Numbered from the stretch's first letter, positions 10,630 through 19,250 are shown. The stretch: 64,000 nt of DNA from Gordonia neofelifaecis NRRL B-59395 (GCF_000192435.1 NZ_AEUD01000016.1:25046-89045); one strand, 5' to 3'. Notes: generated by a model not told the origin, from the sequence alone. Made by a program: numbers and translations.

Positions 10630-11511
10630 ATGACAGATACGGTAGGCGACGGTACCGCCGAGCGTCAATCGTCTCCGCCCACCCGCCGGGTGGTGGAGAT
10701 GATGTCGATTCTCGTCGACCGTGCCGACGAGACCCTCACCTTGGCCGAGATCGTGCGGATCACCGGCATCCCCCGAGGAACCGCCCACGCGGTCGCGACG
10801 CAGTTGTGTGCGCTCGGCTGGCTGACCCGGCACCGCGACAACTCCTTCGCCCTCGGCCCCGAGTTCCTCACCGTCAGTCGTCGCGCCGCCCGCCTCGATC
10901 TGGTCGCCGCCGCCGCGATCCCCGCGATGCGCGAGCTGGTCCGGACCACCGGCGTCCCCGCGTTCCTCGCCAGGCGCGCCGCCGACGTCGTCACCGTCGC
11001 CGAGCAGGTCACCCCCGACTCGTCACCCGACTCCTGGGTGCCACCGCTGCGACGGATGAACCTCCGACCACCGCTGTGCCGGGAGTTCGTGGCCTGGGCC
11101 GACGCCGAGGAGCGAGAGCGATGGTTGGAACAGGCCCCCCACGACCAGCGGCCACGACTGGAGGCGGTGCTCGACGCGGTCCGCGAGCGCGGGTACTCGA
11201 TCGAGCGCACCACCGGCCACCACCGCGCCATCATCGACACCCTGGGCAGTCTGGACGAGATGCCCGCGCAGCTGCGGTCACGGATGTCGGAGCTGGTGTC
11301 GGAGCTGTCCGCGATCGACTACCTGCCGGACGAGCTGACCGGCGAGGTCGGCGCGGTCAGCATCGGCGCACCGATCTTCGGCCCCGACCGCTCCGTGATC
11401 GCCTCGATCGTCGCCTGCCCCGATTCGACGATGAGCTCCGACGAACTGACCGAACTCGGCACCGCCGCGCGTGCGGCCGCCGGCACCGTCAGCACCGCGA
11501 TACAGCGCTGA
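10630..11511 (+). CDS. IclR-family transcriptional regulator
   Basis: A 293-residue protein. A winged helix-turn-helix occupies about residues 15-75 (TLAEIVRITGIPRGTAHAV as the recognition region), followed by an IclR-type effector-binding domain. Divergent placement beside cysD, with a palindrome between, suggests that it controls sulfate activation, itself, or both. The effector is not apparent. IclR regulators are best known for carbon-source control, so a link to sulfur would be unusual. The start at 10630 has no clear Shine-Dalgarno sequence and the transcript may be near-leaderless. Confidence 0.85.
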   Translation: MTDTVGDGTAERQSSPPTRRVVEMMSILVDRADETLTLAEIVRITGIPRGTAHAVATQLCALGWLTRHRDNSFALGPEFLTVSRRAARLDLVAAAAIPAMRELVRTTGVPAFLARRAADVVTVAEQVTPDSSPDSWVPPLRRMNLRPPLCREFVAWADAEERERWLEQAPHDQRPRLEAVLDAVRERGYSIERTTGHHRAIIDTLGSLDEMPAQLRSRMSELVSELSAIDYLPDELTGEVGAVSIGAPIFGPDRSVIASIVACPDSTMSSDELTELGTAARAAAGTVSTAIQR

Positions 11512-11558
11512 GGCCGGACCCGCGATTGCCCATCCAGACCGACCGCGCTAGATTTTTT

Positions 11559-11573
11559 ACAAGATCATTTTGT
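11559..11573. promoter_or_regulatory. AT-rich inverted repeat upstream of the DUF2249-cupin gene
   Basis: ACAAGATCATTTTGT is an imperfect dyad (ACAA and TTGT outer arms, 12 of 15 positions symmetric) inside a strikingly AT-rich stretch, 21 bp before the ATG. It may be the operator or the core promoter of the four-gene cassette. The regulator encoded in the cassette is the obvious candidate ligand. Confidence 0.45.
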
Positions 11574-11594
11574 TTTTATTGGGAGGATCAGCCG

Positions 11595-12194
11595 ATGTCC
11601 GACGTCACCCTCGATGTTCGCGAGATCCCGAAGCCCCAGCGACACCCGAAGATCTTCGGGATCTTCGAGTCGCTCGACATCGGCGAAGCGATCGTGCTGG
11701 TCAACGATCACGACCCACGGCATCTGCACGACGAGTTCGAAGAGAAGCTGCCCGGCGGCTACGGCTGGGAGTACCTCGTTCGGGAGAAGCGGAACTACCG
11801 GATCCGGATCAGCAAGGCCACCGAGGCCGCGCCGGCCCGCAAGCTCGGCAACACCGCCCAGCTGACACAGCGGGAGGTCGACGCCGCCGACGTCGCCTGG
11901 AAGCTCGACTTCGGCGGCCGCGGCCTCGACTCCAATCTGATCCGCCTGGCACCGGGCGGCGCGATCGGCACCCATCGGGGCGGCGAAGTGGACGTGCTGG
12001 TGCACGTGATCTCCGGATCCGGAACGCTCGGCACCGAGACCGGCGACGTCGCGATCACCGCGGGCGACCTGCTGTGGCTCCCGCATCACTCGCATCGTTC
12101 GTTCACCTCGGGGCCCGACGGGCTGAACTACCTGACCGTTCATTCGCACCGGGAACCGTCGCTCACCATCGAGCCCTTCCGTCCGGGCCGGTGA
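11595..12194 (+). CDS. DUF2249-cupin two-domain protein
   Basis: A 199-residue protein. Residues 1-75 form a DUF2249 domain (LDVREIPKPQRHPKIF, LVNDHDP, WEYLVRE), a small TusA-like fold often found beside nitrogen-oxide and respiratory genes. Residues ~115-195 form a cupin, with GTHRGGEVDVLVHVISGSG and a second block LLWLPHHSHRSF that offers histidines for metal binding. GGGAGG lies just upstream of the ATG. It is followed after four bases by a ferredoxin gene. Function is unknown; a metal- or redox-linked sensor or oxygenase is a possibility. Confidence 0.8.
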   Translation: MSDVTLDVREIPKPQRHPKIFGIFESLDIGEAIVLVNDHDPRHLHDEFEEKLPGGYGWEYLVREKRNYRIRISKATEAAPARKLGNTAQLTQREVDAADVAWKLDFGGRGLDSNLIRLAPGGAIGTHRGGEVDVLVHVISGSGTLGTETGDVAITAGDLLWLPHHSHRSFTSGPDGLNYLTVHSHREPSLTIEPFRPGR

Positions 12195-12198
12195 TCGC

Positions 12199-12549
12199 GT
12201 GACCTACGTGATCGCTCTGCCGTGCGTCGACGTGATGGATCGGGCCTGCGTCGAGGAGTGCCCGGTGGACTGCATCTACGAGGGTGGCCGCAGCCTGTAC
12301 ATCCACCCCGACGAATGCGTCGACTGCGGTGCCTGCGAGCCGGTGTGTCCGGTGGACGCCATCTTCTACGAGGACGATCTGCCCGACGAGTGGACGCCGT
12401 ACACCACCGACAACGCCGACTTCTTCGTGACGACACTGCCCGGCCGTGACGCGCCGCTCGGATCTCCGGGCGGCGCGGCGAAGATCGGACCGGTCGGCTC
12501 GGACGGACCGCTCGTCGCGTCCCTGCCGCCGCAGGACATCGAGCACTGA
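12199..12549 (+). CDS. fdxA: FdxA-type 7Fe ferredoxin
   Basis: A 116-residue ferredoxin. Cysteines at 9, 17, 21, 25, 40, 43, 46 and 50 follow the mycobacterial FdxA pattern (CVEECPVDC and CVDCGACEPVCP), which binds one [3Fe-4S] and one [4Fe-4S] cluster. It is a low-potential electron carrier. The start is GTG at 12199, four bases after the upstream stop. Its place between a DUF2249-cupin protein and a cysteine-containing regulator suggests a redox role for the cassette. Confidence 0.92.
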   Translation: MTYVIALPCVDVMDRACVEECPVDCIYEGGRSLYIHPDECVDCGACEPVCPVDAIFYEDDLPDEWTPYTTDNADFFVTTLPGRDAPLGSPGGAAKIGPVGSDGPLVASLPPQDIEH

Positions 12550-12553
12550 CCGC

Positions 12554-13147
12554 ATGCGCGACGCCGTATTGACCGCCCTGCACGAGGCCGACGCGCCGGT
12601 TACCGTCGCCGACCTGGCGATGACCACTGGCATCGCGCCGACCACCGTCCGGTTCCACCTCCGGGCGTTGGTCGACGACGGTCTCGTCGTCACCGAGACC
12701 GCCAGACACGACGGCCCCGGCCGACCGCGGCTGCTCTATCAGTCCCGACCGGCGATGGACCCATCCGGCCCCCGGAACTACGAGCTCCTCGCCGGAGTCG
12801 CGATCCAGGCGCTCACCGAACTGCCGAGAGCCGTCGAACACGCGACCGCCGCGGGCCGATCCTGGGGTGCGCGCCGCGCACACGGCTCGGCGGATCCGGT
12901 CGACGACCTGATGTCGGTCCTGGACGACTTCGGCTTCGCGCCGGAACCGGTCGACGACGGCATCCGACTGAACCGCTGTCCCTTTCTCGAACTGGCGAAG
13001 GATCATCCGGGCGTGACCTGTTCGATCCACCGCGGAATCATGCAGGGCGTCCTCGACGCGCACGGCCTCGACGCCTCTCGGGTACGCCTCGACGCCTTCG
13101 TCGACGGCGACCACTGCCTGGCCTCGATCACCGCGGCCGCACGGTGA
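12554..13147 (+). CDS. HTH regulator with three C-terminal cysteines (possible Fe-S sensor)
   Basis: A 197-residue protein. The N-terminal ~65 residues are an ArsR-like winged helix (VADLAMTTGIAPTTVRFHL). The C-terminal part holds Cys near 141, 155 and 187 (spacing CX13C and CX31C), with NRCPF and GDHCLASI resembling the cluster-binding end of SufR-type repressors. SufR proteins use such cysteines to hold a [4Fe-4S] cluster, so sensing of iron-sulfur status, oxygen or NO is plausible but inferred. ATG at 12554; the stop overlaps the next gene (GTGA). Confidence 0.75.
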   Translation: MRDAVLTALHEADAPVTVADLAMTTGIAPTTVRFHLRALVDDGLVVTETARHDGPGRPRLLYQSRPAMDPSGPRNYELLAGVAIQALTELPRAVEHATAAGRSWGARRAHGSADPVDDLMSVLDDFGFAPEPVDDGIRLNRCPFLELAKDHPGVTCSIHRGIMQGVLDAHGLDASRVRLDAFVDGDHCLASITAAAR

Positions 13148-13593
13148 CCGCGCTCGCGGTGCGCGTCGACGCATTCACCGCGTGCGGCGCTGCCTTCGTC
13201 GTCGCGGGCGGTCTGGTCGGCGCGGTCACCGGCCCGCTCGACCTCGCGAAGGGCAGCTGGCTCGCCGCCTACCTGGTGCTGGTGTGCGGCGTCGCATTGA
13301 TCGTGATCGGCGCTGCGCAGCAGCGACTGGACGCACCCGTGCCGGCTCAACTCCAAGTCCTGCAGCTCACCGGCTGGCTGGTTGCGAACGTGGTCGTCGT
13401 GCTCGGCTCGTTGAGCTCGTCGACGGTGATCGTCGACGTCGGCGCCGTCCTGCTGTTGATCGTGCTGGCGACGACGTGGTGGATCGGCCGCACGCTGGCA
13501 CGACGACGGACCCTCGCCGCCTACGCGTACCTCGCGATACTGGCGATCCTCATCGTCAGTGCGCCGGTCGGAATGGGACTGGCCGCGCACTGA
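13144..13593 (+). CDS. Small integral membrane protein of the redox cassette
   Basis: A 149-residue, almost wholly hydrophobic protein with about five predicted membrane segments and short charged loops (RRRTLAAY). GTG start at 13144 overlaps the regulator stop by four bases, so it is the last gene of the four-gene cassette. I recognise no family or catalytic motif. It may anchor or sense on behalf of the cassette. Confidence 0.65.
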   Translation: MTALAVRVDAFTACGAAFVVAGGLVGAVTGPLDLAKGSWLAAYLVLVCGVALIVIGAAQQRLDAPVPAQLQVLQLTGWLVANVVVVLGSLSSSTVIVDVGAVLLLIVLATTWWIGRTLARRRTLAAYAYLAILAILIVSAPVGMGLAAH

Positions 13594-13608
13594 GCCCGAT
13601 CGCGTCGA

Positions 13609-14877
13609 CTACGACGTCGCCCGATCGAGCTCGAGAAGCTCCGCGCCCGCCTCAGTCAACCGGAAGCGCAGCGGCTTCCGGGTCACGGTCTCGACCACGC
13701 CGGCGTCGACGAGCGACTGGATCCGCCGGCGGACGAACTGTGTCGATCGAGCTGCCGCCCGAGTCAGCGTCTGCAGCTTGACCGCCCGGTTCGCATCGAA
13801 ATACCATGCCTGACCCAGGACGAAGAACAGTGCGCCGATGTCCGTACGGCGCAACGATGGGTCAGAGTCTGGATCGAGCCCAAGCCTTTCGGGGAACTGG
13901 TCGTCCAGCAGATCCCGAATTCGCGCGCCGAGCGCATCAATCTTCGCCCGCTGATCCGACAGGTCGATCAACAGCCGGTGTTGGGCCTCCGCAATGATCT
14001 CCAGAATCGAGATGACGAGCATCGTGAGATCTGCGCGATTCAAAGGGTCCTCCGCTTCGGCGAATGCGCGGTAATAGCGGTCCTTGTTGTCGGCGATCGT
14101 CGCCGACAGGGCCAGACTCGCATACGGCGCCAGTACCTGGCGGAGATCCAAGGCCAAGAGGTACCGGCCCGTGCGGCCGTTGCCGTCGTAGAACGGATGC
14201 GTGTACTCGAAGATGAAGTGCGCGACGACGGCTCGAACCAACAGCGGGACGGACTCGTCTCGCCCTTGACTCATCATCAACGTCAGCGCCTGGTCGATCG
14301 CCGACTCCGGCACCAGTCCCGTATGCACGACTTTGGTGCCGGACTCGATGGAGACCGACCCCTTCCGGAACCGCTCGCCGTCTGGTGCGTCGTCGTCACT
14401 GATCTCGCCCGCCGTCACCGCGTCATACACGAAGCGGATGTCGTCCAAGGACTCCGGGCCCCGCGCCTCCGGCTTCCCGATGTCTAGGTAGAGGCGCACC
14501 ATCTCGATGAACCGCTTGCTGCCGGTCTGCCGTTCGTCTGCCAGCGCTCGCAGCGCGTCGTTGATCTCCTTGCGCGTGGATCGCACCTGCTCGATCTCAT
14601 TGGTCGCCTGGATCTCGTCGACGATCATGCGGTCCAGGTAATCGTCGCGTGCACGATCGGGCAGGCCGTCCCACTCGTGCCGGATCCTGGGTTCGTACGA
14701 CATGATCCGTTCGATCAAGGCCGCGACCTCGGGAGTGATGAGTGCGAACATCCGGTGATCGCCGATCCGCAGGTCCCAACTGATCGTCGCTGGCGACTCA
14801 CGTCGGGACGATTCCTCAACATCCGCGCCCGCACGGTCCCGCTGATGAAAGATCGACTTGAGAGTTCGGTACGCCAT
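13609..14877 (-). CDS. Fic-domain protein with C-terminal winged helix
   Basis: A 422-residue protein. The Fic catalytic motif is intact, HPFYDGNGRTGR at about 227-238, so AMPylation or another nucleotidyl/phosphoryl transfer is expected. An N-terminal helix carries ATNEIEQV (about 90-97), close to the (S/T)xxxE(G/N) inhibitory motif but with Gln in the last position. The last ~80 residues (TRAAARSTQFVRRRIQSL) look like a winged helix that may bind DNA. No antitoxin gene is adjacent. The gene is less GC-biased than its neighbours and has a strong dyad upstream. Confidence 0.85.
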   Translation of the reverse strand: MAYRTLKSIFHQRDRAGADVEESSRRESPATISWDLRIGDHRMFALITPEVAALIERIMSYEPRIRHEWDGLPDRARDDYLDRMIVDEIQATNEIEQVRSTRKEINDALRALADERQTGSKRFIEMVRLYLDIGKPEARGPESLDDIRFVYDAVTAGEISDDDAPDGERFRKGSVSIESGTKVVHTGLVPESAIDQALTLMMSQGRDESVPLLVRAVVAHFIFEYTHPFYDGNGRTGRYLLALDLRQVLAPYASLALSATIADNKDRYYRAFAEAEDPLNRADLTMLVISILEIIAEAQHRLLIDLSDQRAKIDALGARIRDLLDDQFPERLGLDPDSDPSLRRTDIGALFFVLGQAWYFDANRAVKLQTLTRAAARSTQFVRRRIQSLVDAGVVETVTRKPLRFRLTEAGAELLELDRATS

Positions 14878-14925
14878 CCCACTCCCTTCGCGTTTTGCAG
14901 CAGATAGGTGACATGAGAATACTCC

Positions 14926-14959
14926 CTATTTGATGTTGCTTACGATCTACATCAAATAG
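14926..14959. promoter_or_regulatory. Perfect 11-bp inverted repeat upstream of the fic gene
   Basis: CTATTTGATGT (14926-14936) and ACATCAAATAG (14949-14959) are exact reverse complements separated by 12 bp, in an AT-rich region ending 48 bp before the fic ATG. This is operator-like spacing for a dimeric DNA-binding protein. The Fic protein's own winged helix could bind it. Confidence 0.6.
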
Positions 14960-15034
14960 AGCACCATCAGGGCACGTCATTCCACATCGCCTTCGGCATG
15001 TGACGCCATCGCTCATCCGCGACCCCGGCTACCA

Positions 15035-15048
15035 ACCAAGCACTTGCT
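15035..15048. promoter_or_regulatory. KstR2-type operator
   Basis: ACCAAGCACTTGCT fits the published KstR2 consensus AnCAAGnnCTTGnT at every fixed position. It lies 18 bp upstream of the crotonase ATG. KstR2 is the TetR-family repressor of the genes for the C/D rings and propionate side chain of steroids (HIP pathway), and is released by HIP-CoA. Confidence 0.8.
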
Positions 15049-15066
15049 AGGTTAGAGTCTGAAGGC

Positions 15067-15981
15067 ATGAGCAACGCCGTCATCCCTCCCCCGTTGGGGC
15101 CCGACGACCTCGGGCCCGACACCTCGCCCGTCGCGTATGAGACCGCCGGGGCCGTCGCCTATGTCACGCTGAACCGCCCGGACTACCGGAACGCGCAGAA
15201 CTCGGTGATGACGTATTCGCTCGACGCGGCGTTCCGCAAGGCCGTCGACGACACCGCGGTGAAGGTGATCGTCCTGCGGGCGAACGGCAAGCACTTCTCG
15301 GCCGGCCACGACATCGGGACGCCCGAGCGCGACTTCAACGTCCACTACGAGAACACTGCGACGCTGCACTGGGATCACACCCGCAACGACGACGCGCCGC
15401 TCGACAGCAATCAGCGCCTCGCCCGCGAGATCGAGGTCTACATGGGCATGTGCCGCCGGTGGCGGGAGATCCCGAAGCCGGTCATCGCCCAGGTGCACGG
15501 CGCGTGCATCGCCGGCGGACTGATGCTGGCGTGGTCGGCCGACTTCATCGTCGCCTCCGACGACGCGTTCTTCTCCGACCCCGTCGCCCGGATGGGCATC
15601 CCGGGCGTCGAGTACTTCGCGCACGCCTACGTCCTCGGGGCTCGCCGCGCCAAGGAGATCCTGTTCACCGGCCAGCGCTTCACCGCTGCTCAGGCGCTGG
15701 ACTGGGGCATGGTGAACCACGTCGTCCCGCGTGACGAGTTGGGCGCCAAGGTCGACGAGTTGTGCGCACAGATGACCGAGATGCCGATGCAGGGACTGTT
15801 CCTGAGCAAGAAGGCGGTGAACATCTGCGAGGACCAGATGGGCATGCGCAACGCCATGGACTCGGTGTTCGGCTGGCACCACTACGCGCATGCCGCCAAC
15901 GACGCCGACTCCGGTGACTCGCTGGGTGGCATGGACGCCAAGAGCATGAAGAACGCCGCAGAGAAGAAGGGCCAGGCCTGA
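15067..15981 (+). CDS. Crotonase-superfamily (enoyl-CoA hydratase-like) protein
   Basis: A 304-residue protein of the crotonase fold: NRPDYRNAQNSVM at the start, the CoA/oxyanion segment HFSAGHDI, and GACIAGGLMLAWSADF. The two catalytic glutamates of true hydratases are not where expected (GGLMLAW in place of GGGCEL; SDPVARMG in place of xxPEIxLG), so it may act as a hydrolase, lyase or isomerase. A KstR2 box directly upstream and overlap with fadE31 (TGATG) place it in lower-ring steroid degradation. It is longer than EchA20 (about 247 residues), so I do not assign that name. Confidence 0.82.
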   Translation: MSNAVIPPPLGPDDLGPDTSPVAYETAGAVAYVTLNRPDYRNAQNSVMTYSLDAAFRKAVDDTAVKVIVLRANGKHFSAGHDIGTPERDFNVHYENTATLHWDHTRNDDAPLDSNQRLAREIEVYMGMCRRWREIPKPVIAQVHGACIAGGLMLAWSADFIVASDDAFFSDPVARMGIPGVEYFAHAYVLGARRAKEILFTGQRFTAAQALDWGMVNHVVPRDELGAKVDELCAQMTEMPMQGLFLSKKAVNICEDQMGMRNAMDSVFGWHHYAHAANDADSGDSLGGMDAKSMKNAAEKKGQA

Positions 15982-17147
15982 TGGAGCTGTTGTTCGACGA
16001 CGCCGCGCAGGCGTTCCGCACCGAGGTCCGGGCCTGGCTGGCCGAGCACGTGCCGGCTGAGCCGCTGCCCTCGATGGACACCGCCGAAGGTTTTGAGGCG
16101 CACCGCAAGTGGGAGGCCGAGATGGCGGCCGACCGCATGTCGGTGGTGAGCTGGCCGGAGGAGTTCGGCGGCCGCGACGAGCCGCTGCTGCACTGGCTGA
16201 TCTTCGAGGAGGAGTACTACCGTTCGGGCGCGCCCGGACGCGTCAGCCAGAACGGCATCTTCCTGCTCGCGCCGACCCTCTTCGAGCACGCGAATTCCGA
16301 GCAGCTGGCCCGCATCATGCCGCGCATGGCGCGGTCGGAGGACATCTGGGGTCAGGCGTGGAGTGAGCCCGAGGCCGGCTCGGACCTCGCCTCGCTGCGG
16401 TCCACCGCGACCCGGACCGAGGGCGGCTGGCTGCTGAACGGACAGAAGACCTGGAGCTCGCGCTCCAGCTTCGCCGACTGGGGCTTCGGACTGTTCCGCA
16501 CCGACCCGGAGGCCCAGCGCCACAAGGGGATCACCTACTTCATGTTCGACCTGCGCAGCGAGGGCGTCACCGTGCGCCCGATCGCCCAGCTCGACGGCGA
16601 GGCCGGGTTCGCCGAGCTGTTCCTGGAGAACGTCTTCGTGCCCGACGACCCCGCGAACCCCGGCGACTCGGGGGTCATCGGCGAGGTCAACAACGGCTGG
16701 AAGGTCGCGATGAGCACCGCCGCCAACGAGCGCGGCCTCTCGCTGCGGTCGCCGGGGCGCTTCCTCGCCGCCACCGCCCGCCTGGTGAACCTGTGGAAGG
16801 ACCGCGGCGCCGACGCCCGCTCGACCGCCGCCACCGACAAGGGCGTCGTCGACGCGTGGATCGGCGCACGCGCCTACGAACTGTCGACCTACCAGACCGT
16901 CAGCCGACTCGCCGCAGGCGGCCAGCTCGGTATGGAGTCGTCGATCAACAAGGTGTTCTGGTCGCAGTGGGACATCGCCGCCCACGAGACGGCGCTCGAC
17001 CTCCAGGGTGCGGACGCCGAACTCACCGACGCCTGGACCGACGGCTACCTCTTCTCACTGTCGGGCCCGATTTACGCCGGCACCAATGAGATTCAGCGAA
17101 ACGTGATCGCCGAGCGACTCCTCGGCCTGCCCCGCGGAGACCGATAA
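15981..17147 (+). CDS. fadE31: Acyl-CoA dehydrogenase FadE31-like
   Basis: A 388-residue, full-length acyl-CoA dehydrogenase with WSEPEAGSDLASL and the C-terminal FAD/subunit motif IYAGTNEIQRNVIAERLLGLPRG. Consecutive order fadE31-32-33 is that of Mycobacterium tuberculosis Rv3562-Rv3564, where FadE31 pairs with FadE32 or FadE33 into alpha2beta2 heterotetramers that act on CoA thioesters from the last steroid rings. Its ATG overlaps the upstream stop by one base. Assignment rests on order, size pattern and the KstR2 box. Confidence 0.82.
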   Translation: MELLFDDAAQAFRTEVRAWLAEHVPAEPLPSMDTAEGFEAHRKWEAEMAADRMSVVSWPEEFGGRDEPLLHWLIFEEEYYRSGAPGRVSQNGIFLLAPTLFEHANSEQLARIMPRMARSEDIWGQAWSEPEAGSDLASLRSTATRTEGGWLLNGQKTWSSRSSFADWGFGLFRTDPEAQRHKGITYFMFDLRSEGVTVRPIAQLDGEAGFAELFLENVFVPDDPANPGDSGVIGEVNNGWKVAMSTAANERGLSLRSPGRFLAATARLVNLWKDRGADARSTAATDKGVVDAWIGARAYELSTYQTVSRLAAGGQLGMESSINKVFWSQWDIAAHETALDLQGADAELTDAWTDGYLFSLSGPIYAGTNEIQRNVIAERLLGLPRGDR

Positions 17148-17150
17148 ACC

Positions 17151-18143
17151 ATGGACTTCCTGCTCAACGACATCCACACCGACCTCGCGGCGACCGTCGC
17201 CGCCATCGGCGAGAAGGCCGGCGGCTCGGCCGTCGCCCGCTCGTGGTCCGAGGGCGATCGCGCCCCGGCTCTCGCGGTTTACCGTCAGCTCGCCGAGGCG
17301 GGCATCACCGGCCTGATCGTCGACGACGAACTCGGCGGCTCCGGAGCCGGCGCCACCGAGATGGTGGTCGCGGCCGAACAGGTCGGTCGATTCGCGCTCC
17401 CCGGCCCGGTCGCCGAGACCCTCGCCGCCGTCCCGGCCGCACTCGCCGCCGCCGGCGCGGGAACCGCCCTCGAGACGCTGCTGAGCGGCCGCCCGGCCAC
17501 GATCGCGGCGGCGGCCACCGCCTTCCGCGCCGCGGCCCCGGCCGACGCCGACGTGTACCTCCTGCGTGACGGCGCCCTGTCGACCGCCAAGGTCATCGCC
17601 GAGCATGAGTCGGTGGACCCGACGCGGACCGTCGCCGACGTCACCGCGGGTACCGCGCTCGGCGCGGCGGACGAGACCACCGTCGCTCAGTTCGGCGCTC
17701 TGGCGACCGCCGCGCAGCTGATCGGTCTCGGATCGGCGATGCTCGATCTGGCGTCCGATTATGCGAAGGCGCGCAAGCAGTTCGGCCGTGCCATCGGCTC
17801 GTACCAGGCGGTGAAGCATCACCTGGCCGACGTGGCGATCGCAATCGAGATGGCGCGTCCGTTGGTCCACGGCGCCGCTGTCGGACTCGACGGGAACGCC
17901 TCTTGGCAGTCCCCGGTCGCCTCGACCGACCGCGACGTGAACGTGGCCCGCGACGTCTCCGCGGCCAAGGTCGCCGCCGCCGACGCCGCCTACCTGGCAT
18001 CGCGTCGCGCCCTGCAGGTCCTGGGCGCCATCGGCTACACGGCCGAGCACGATCTGTCGCTCTACCTGACGAAGACCCGTGCGCTGGTGTCGGCCTGGGG
18101 CACCCCCGCCGAGCACCGCGCCCTGATTCTGGAGACGCTGTGA
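17151..18143 (+). CDS. fadE32: Acyl-CoA dehydrogenase FadE32-like
   Basis: A 330-residue short acyl-CoA dehydrogenase lacking part of the usual middle beta-domain length, as expected for the shorter partner of a heterotetramer. Motifs: YAKARKQFGRAIGSYQAVKH and QVLGAIGYTAEHDLSLYL. It starts three bases after fadE31 and its stop overlaps fadE33 (GTGA). Likely partner is FadE31. Confidence 0.8.
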   Translation: MDFLLNDIHTDLAATVAAIGEKAGGSAVARSWSEGDRAPALAVYRQLAEAGITGLIVDDELGGSGAGATEMVVAAEQVGRFALPGPVAETLAAVPAALAAAGAGTALETLLSGRPATIAAAATAFRAAAPADADVYLLRDGALSTAKVIAEHESVDPTRTVADVTAGTALGAADETTVAQFGALATAAQLIGLGSAMLDLASDYAKARKQFGRAIGSYQAVKHHLADVAIAIEMARPLVHGAAVGLDGNASWQSPVASTDRDVNVARDVSAAKVAAADAAYLASRRALQVLGAIGYTAEHDLSLYLTKTRALVSAWGTPAEHRALILETL

Positions 18144-19234
18144 CGACCCCGGAGCCGATCAGCGCGGAAGACCGCGCCGCCCTCGCCGAATCCATCCGCG
18201 ACGTCCTCCGCCGGCGGTCGGACTCGGCGGCGGTCCGCACCGCGATCACGACCGAGGGTCGCGTCGACCGCAAGCTCTGGGAGACGCTGTGCGCCGAGAT
18301 CGGCGTCGCCGCGCTGGCCGTCGGCGAGGAGCACGACGGCGCCGGCGCGAGCCTCGCTGAGACCGCGCTGGCCGTCGAGGAGGTCGGCGCCGCCCTGGCA
18401 CCGGTCCCGGTGTTCTCGTCGGCCGTGCTGGCCGCAGGTGCGGTTCTGGCCTCCGGAGACGGCGAAGCCGCCGCCCGTCTGCTGCCCGGGCTCGCCTCCG
18501 GCGAGACGATCGGCGCACTCTGCTGGGCGAGCGCCGCCGGGTGGTCGAAGCCTGGCGTCACCGCCGAGGCGGGCCTGCTGAGCGGAACCGCCGAGTACGT
18601 CATCGACGGCGAGACCGCCGACGTCTTCCTGGTGATCGCGAGCCGCCCGGGCAGCACCGATTCGTCGCACACGTTGCACGAGGTGGACGCCGGTGCCGAG
18701 GGTGTCACGGTCACCCCGCTGCCGGTCCTGGACCCGACGCGCCCGTTGGCGCGGGTGACGTTCGACGAGGTCGTCTCGACGACCATCGCCTCGCCGTCCG
18801 ACATCGCCGACCGCATTCGGACTCTCGCCTGGGCGATGCTGTCGGCCGAACAGGTCGGCGGCGCCGCACGGGCCCTCGAACTGACCGTGGAACACACGTC
18901 GGCGCGCAAGCAGTTCGGCCGTACCCTCGCCTCCTTCCAGGCCCTCAAGCACACGATGGCCGACATGTACGCGCAGGTCGAGGCGATGCGGTCGATGTCG
19001 GCCGCCGCGATCGACGCCGTGGTCGCCGGCCGCGACGACGCGGCCGAGCTCGCCGCCGCCGCCCACGTGTACTGCTCCGAGAGCTACATGTCGGTGACCG
19101 GCGAGGCCATCCAGTTGCACGGTGGAATCGGCATCACCTGGGAACACGACATCGGCCTGTTCTTCAAGCGTGCCCAGGCCGACGCCCAGCTGTTCGGTCA
19201 GCCGCACCAGGCCCTGTCCCAGGTGTCGTTGTAG
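18140..19234 (+). CDS. fadE33: Acyl-CoA dehydrogenase FadE33-like
   Basis: A 364-residue acyl-CoA dehydrogenase with HTSARKQFGRTLASFQALKH and the C-terminal HGGIGITWEHDIGLFFKRA. The GTG start at 18140 overlaps the fadE32 stop. It is the last gene of the KstR2-box operon; a cluster of palindromic repeats follows. By family order it would form an alternative heterotetramer with FadE31. Confidence 0.8.
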   Translation: MTTPEPISAEDRAALAESIRDVLRRRSDSAAVRTAITTEGRVDRKLWETLCAEIGVAALAVGEEHDGAGASLAETALAVEEVGAALAPVPVFSSAVLAAGAVLASGDGEAAARLLPGLASGETIGALCWASAAGWSKPGVTAEAGLLSGTAEYVIDGETADVFLVIASRPGSTDSSHTLHEVDAGAEGVTVTPLPVLDPTRPLARVTFDEVVSTTIASPSDIADRIRTLAWAMLSAEQVGGAARALELTVEHTSARKQFGRTLASFQALKHTMADMYAQVEAMRSMSAAAIDAVVAGRDDAAELAAAAHVYCSESYMSVTGEAIQLHGGIGITWEHDIGLFFKRAQADAQLFGQPHQALSQVSL

Positions 19235-19250
19235 CGGACCCCAGCCCGCT

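Noticed and set aside
9622-10833. Longer cysD start at 10833
   Set aside because: It would run through the palindrome and the start of the divergent IclR gene; the ATG at 10578 has a good ribosome binding site and the expected length.
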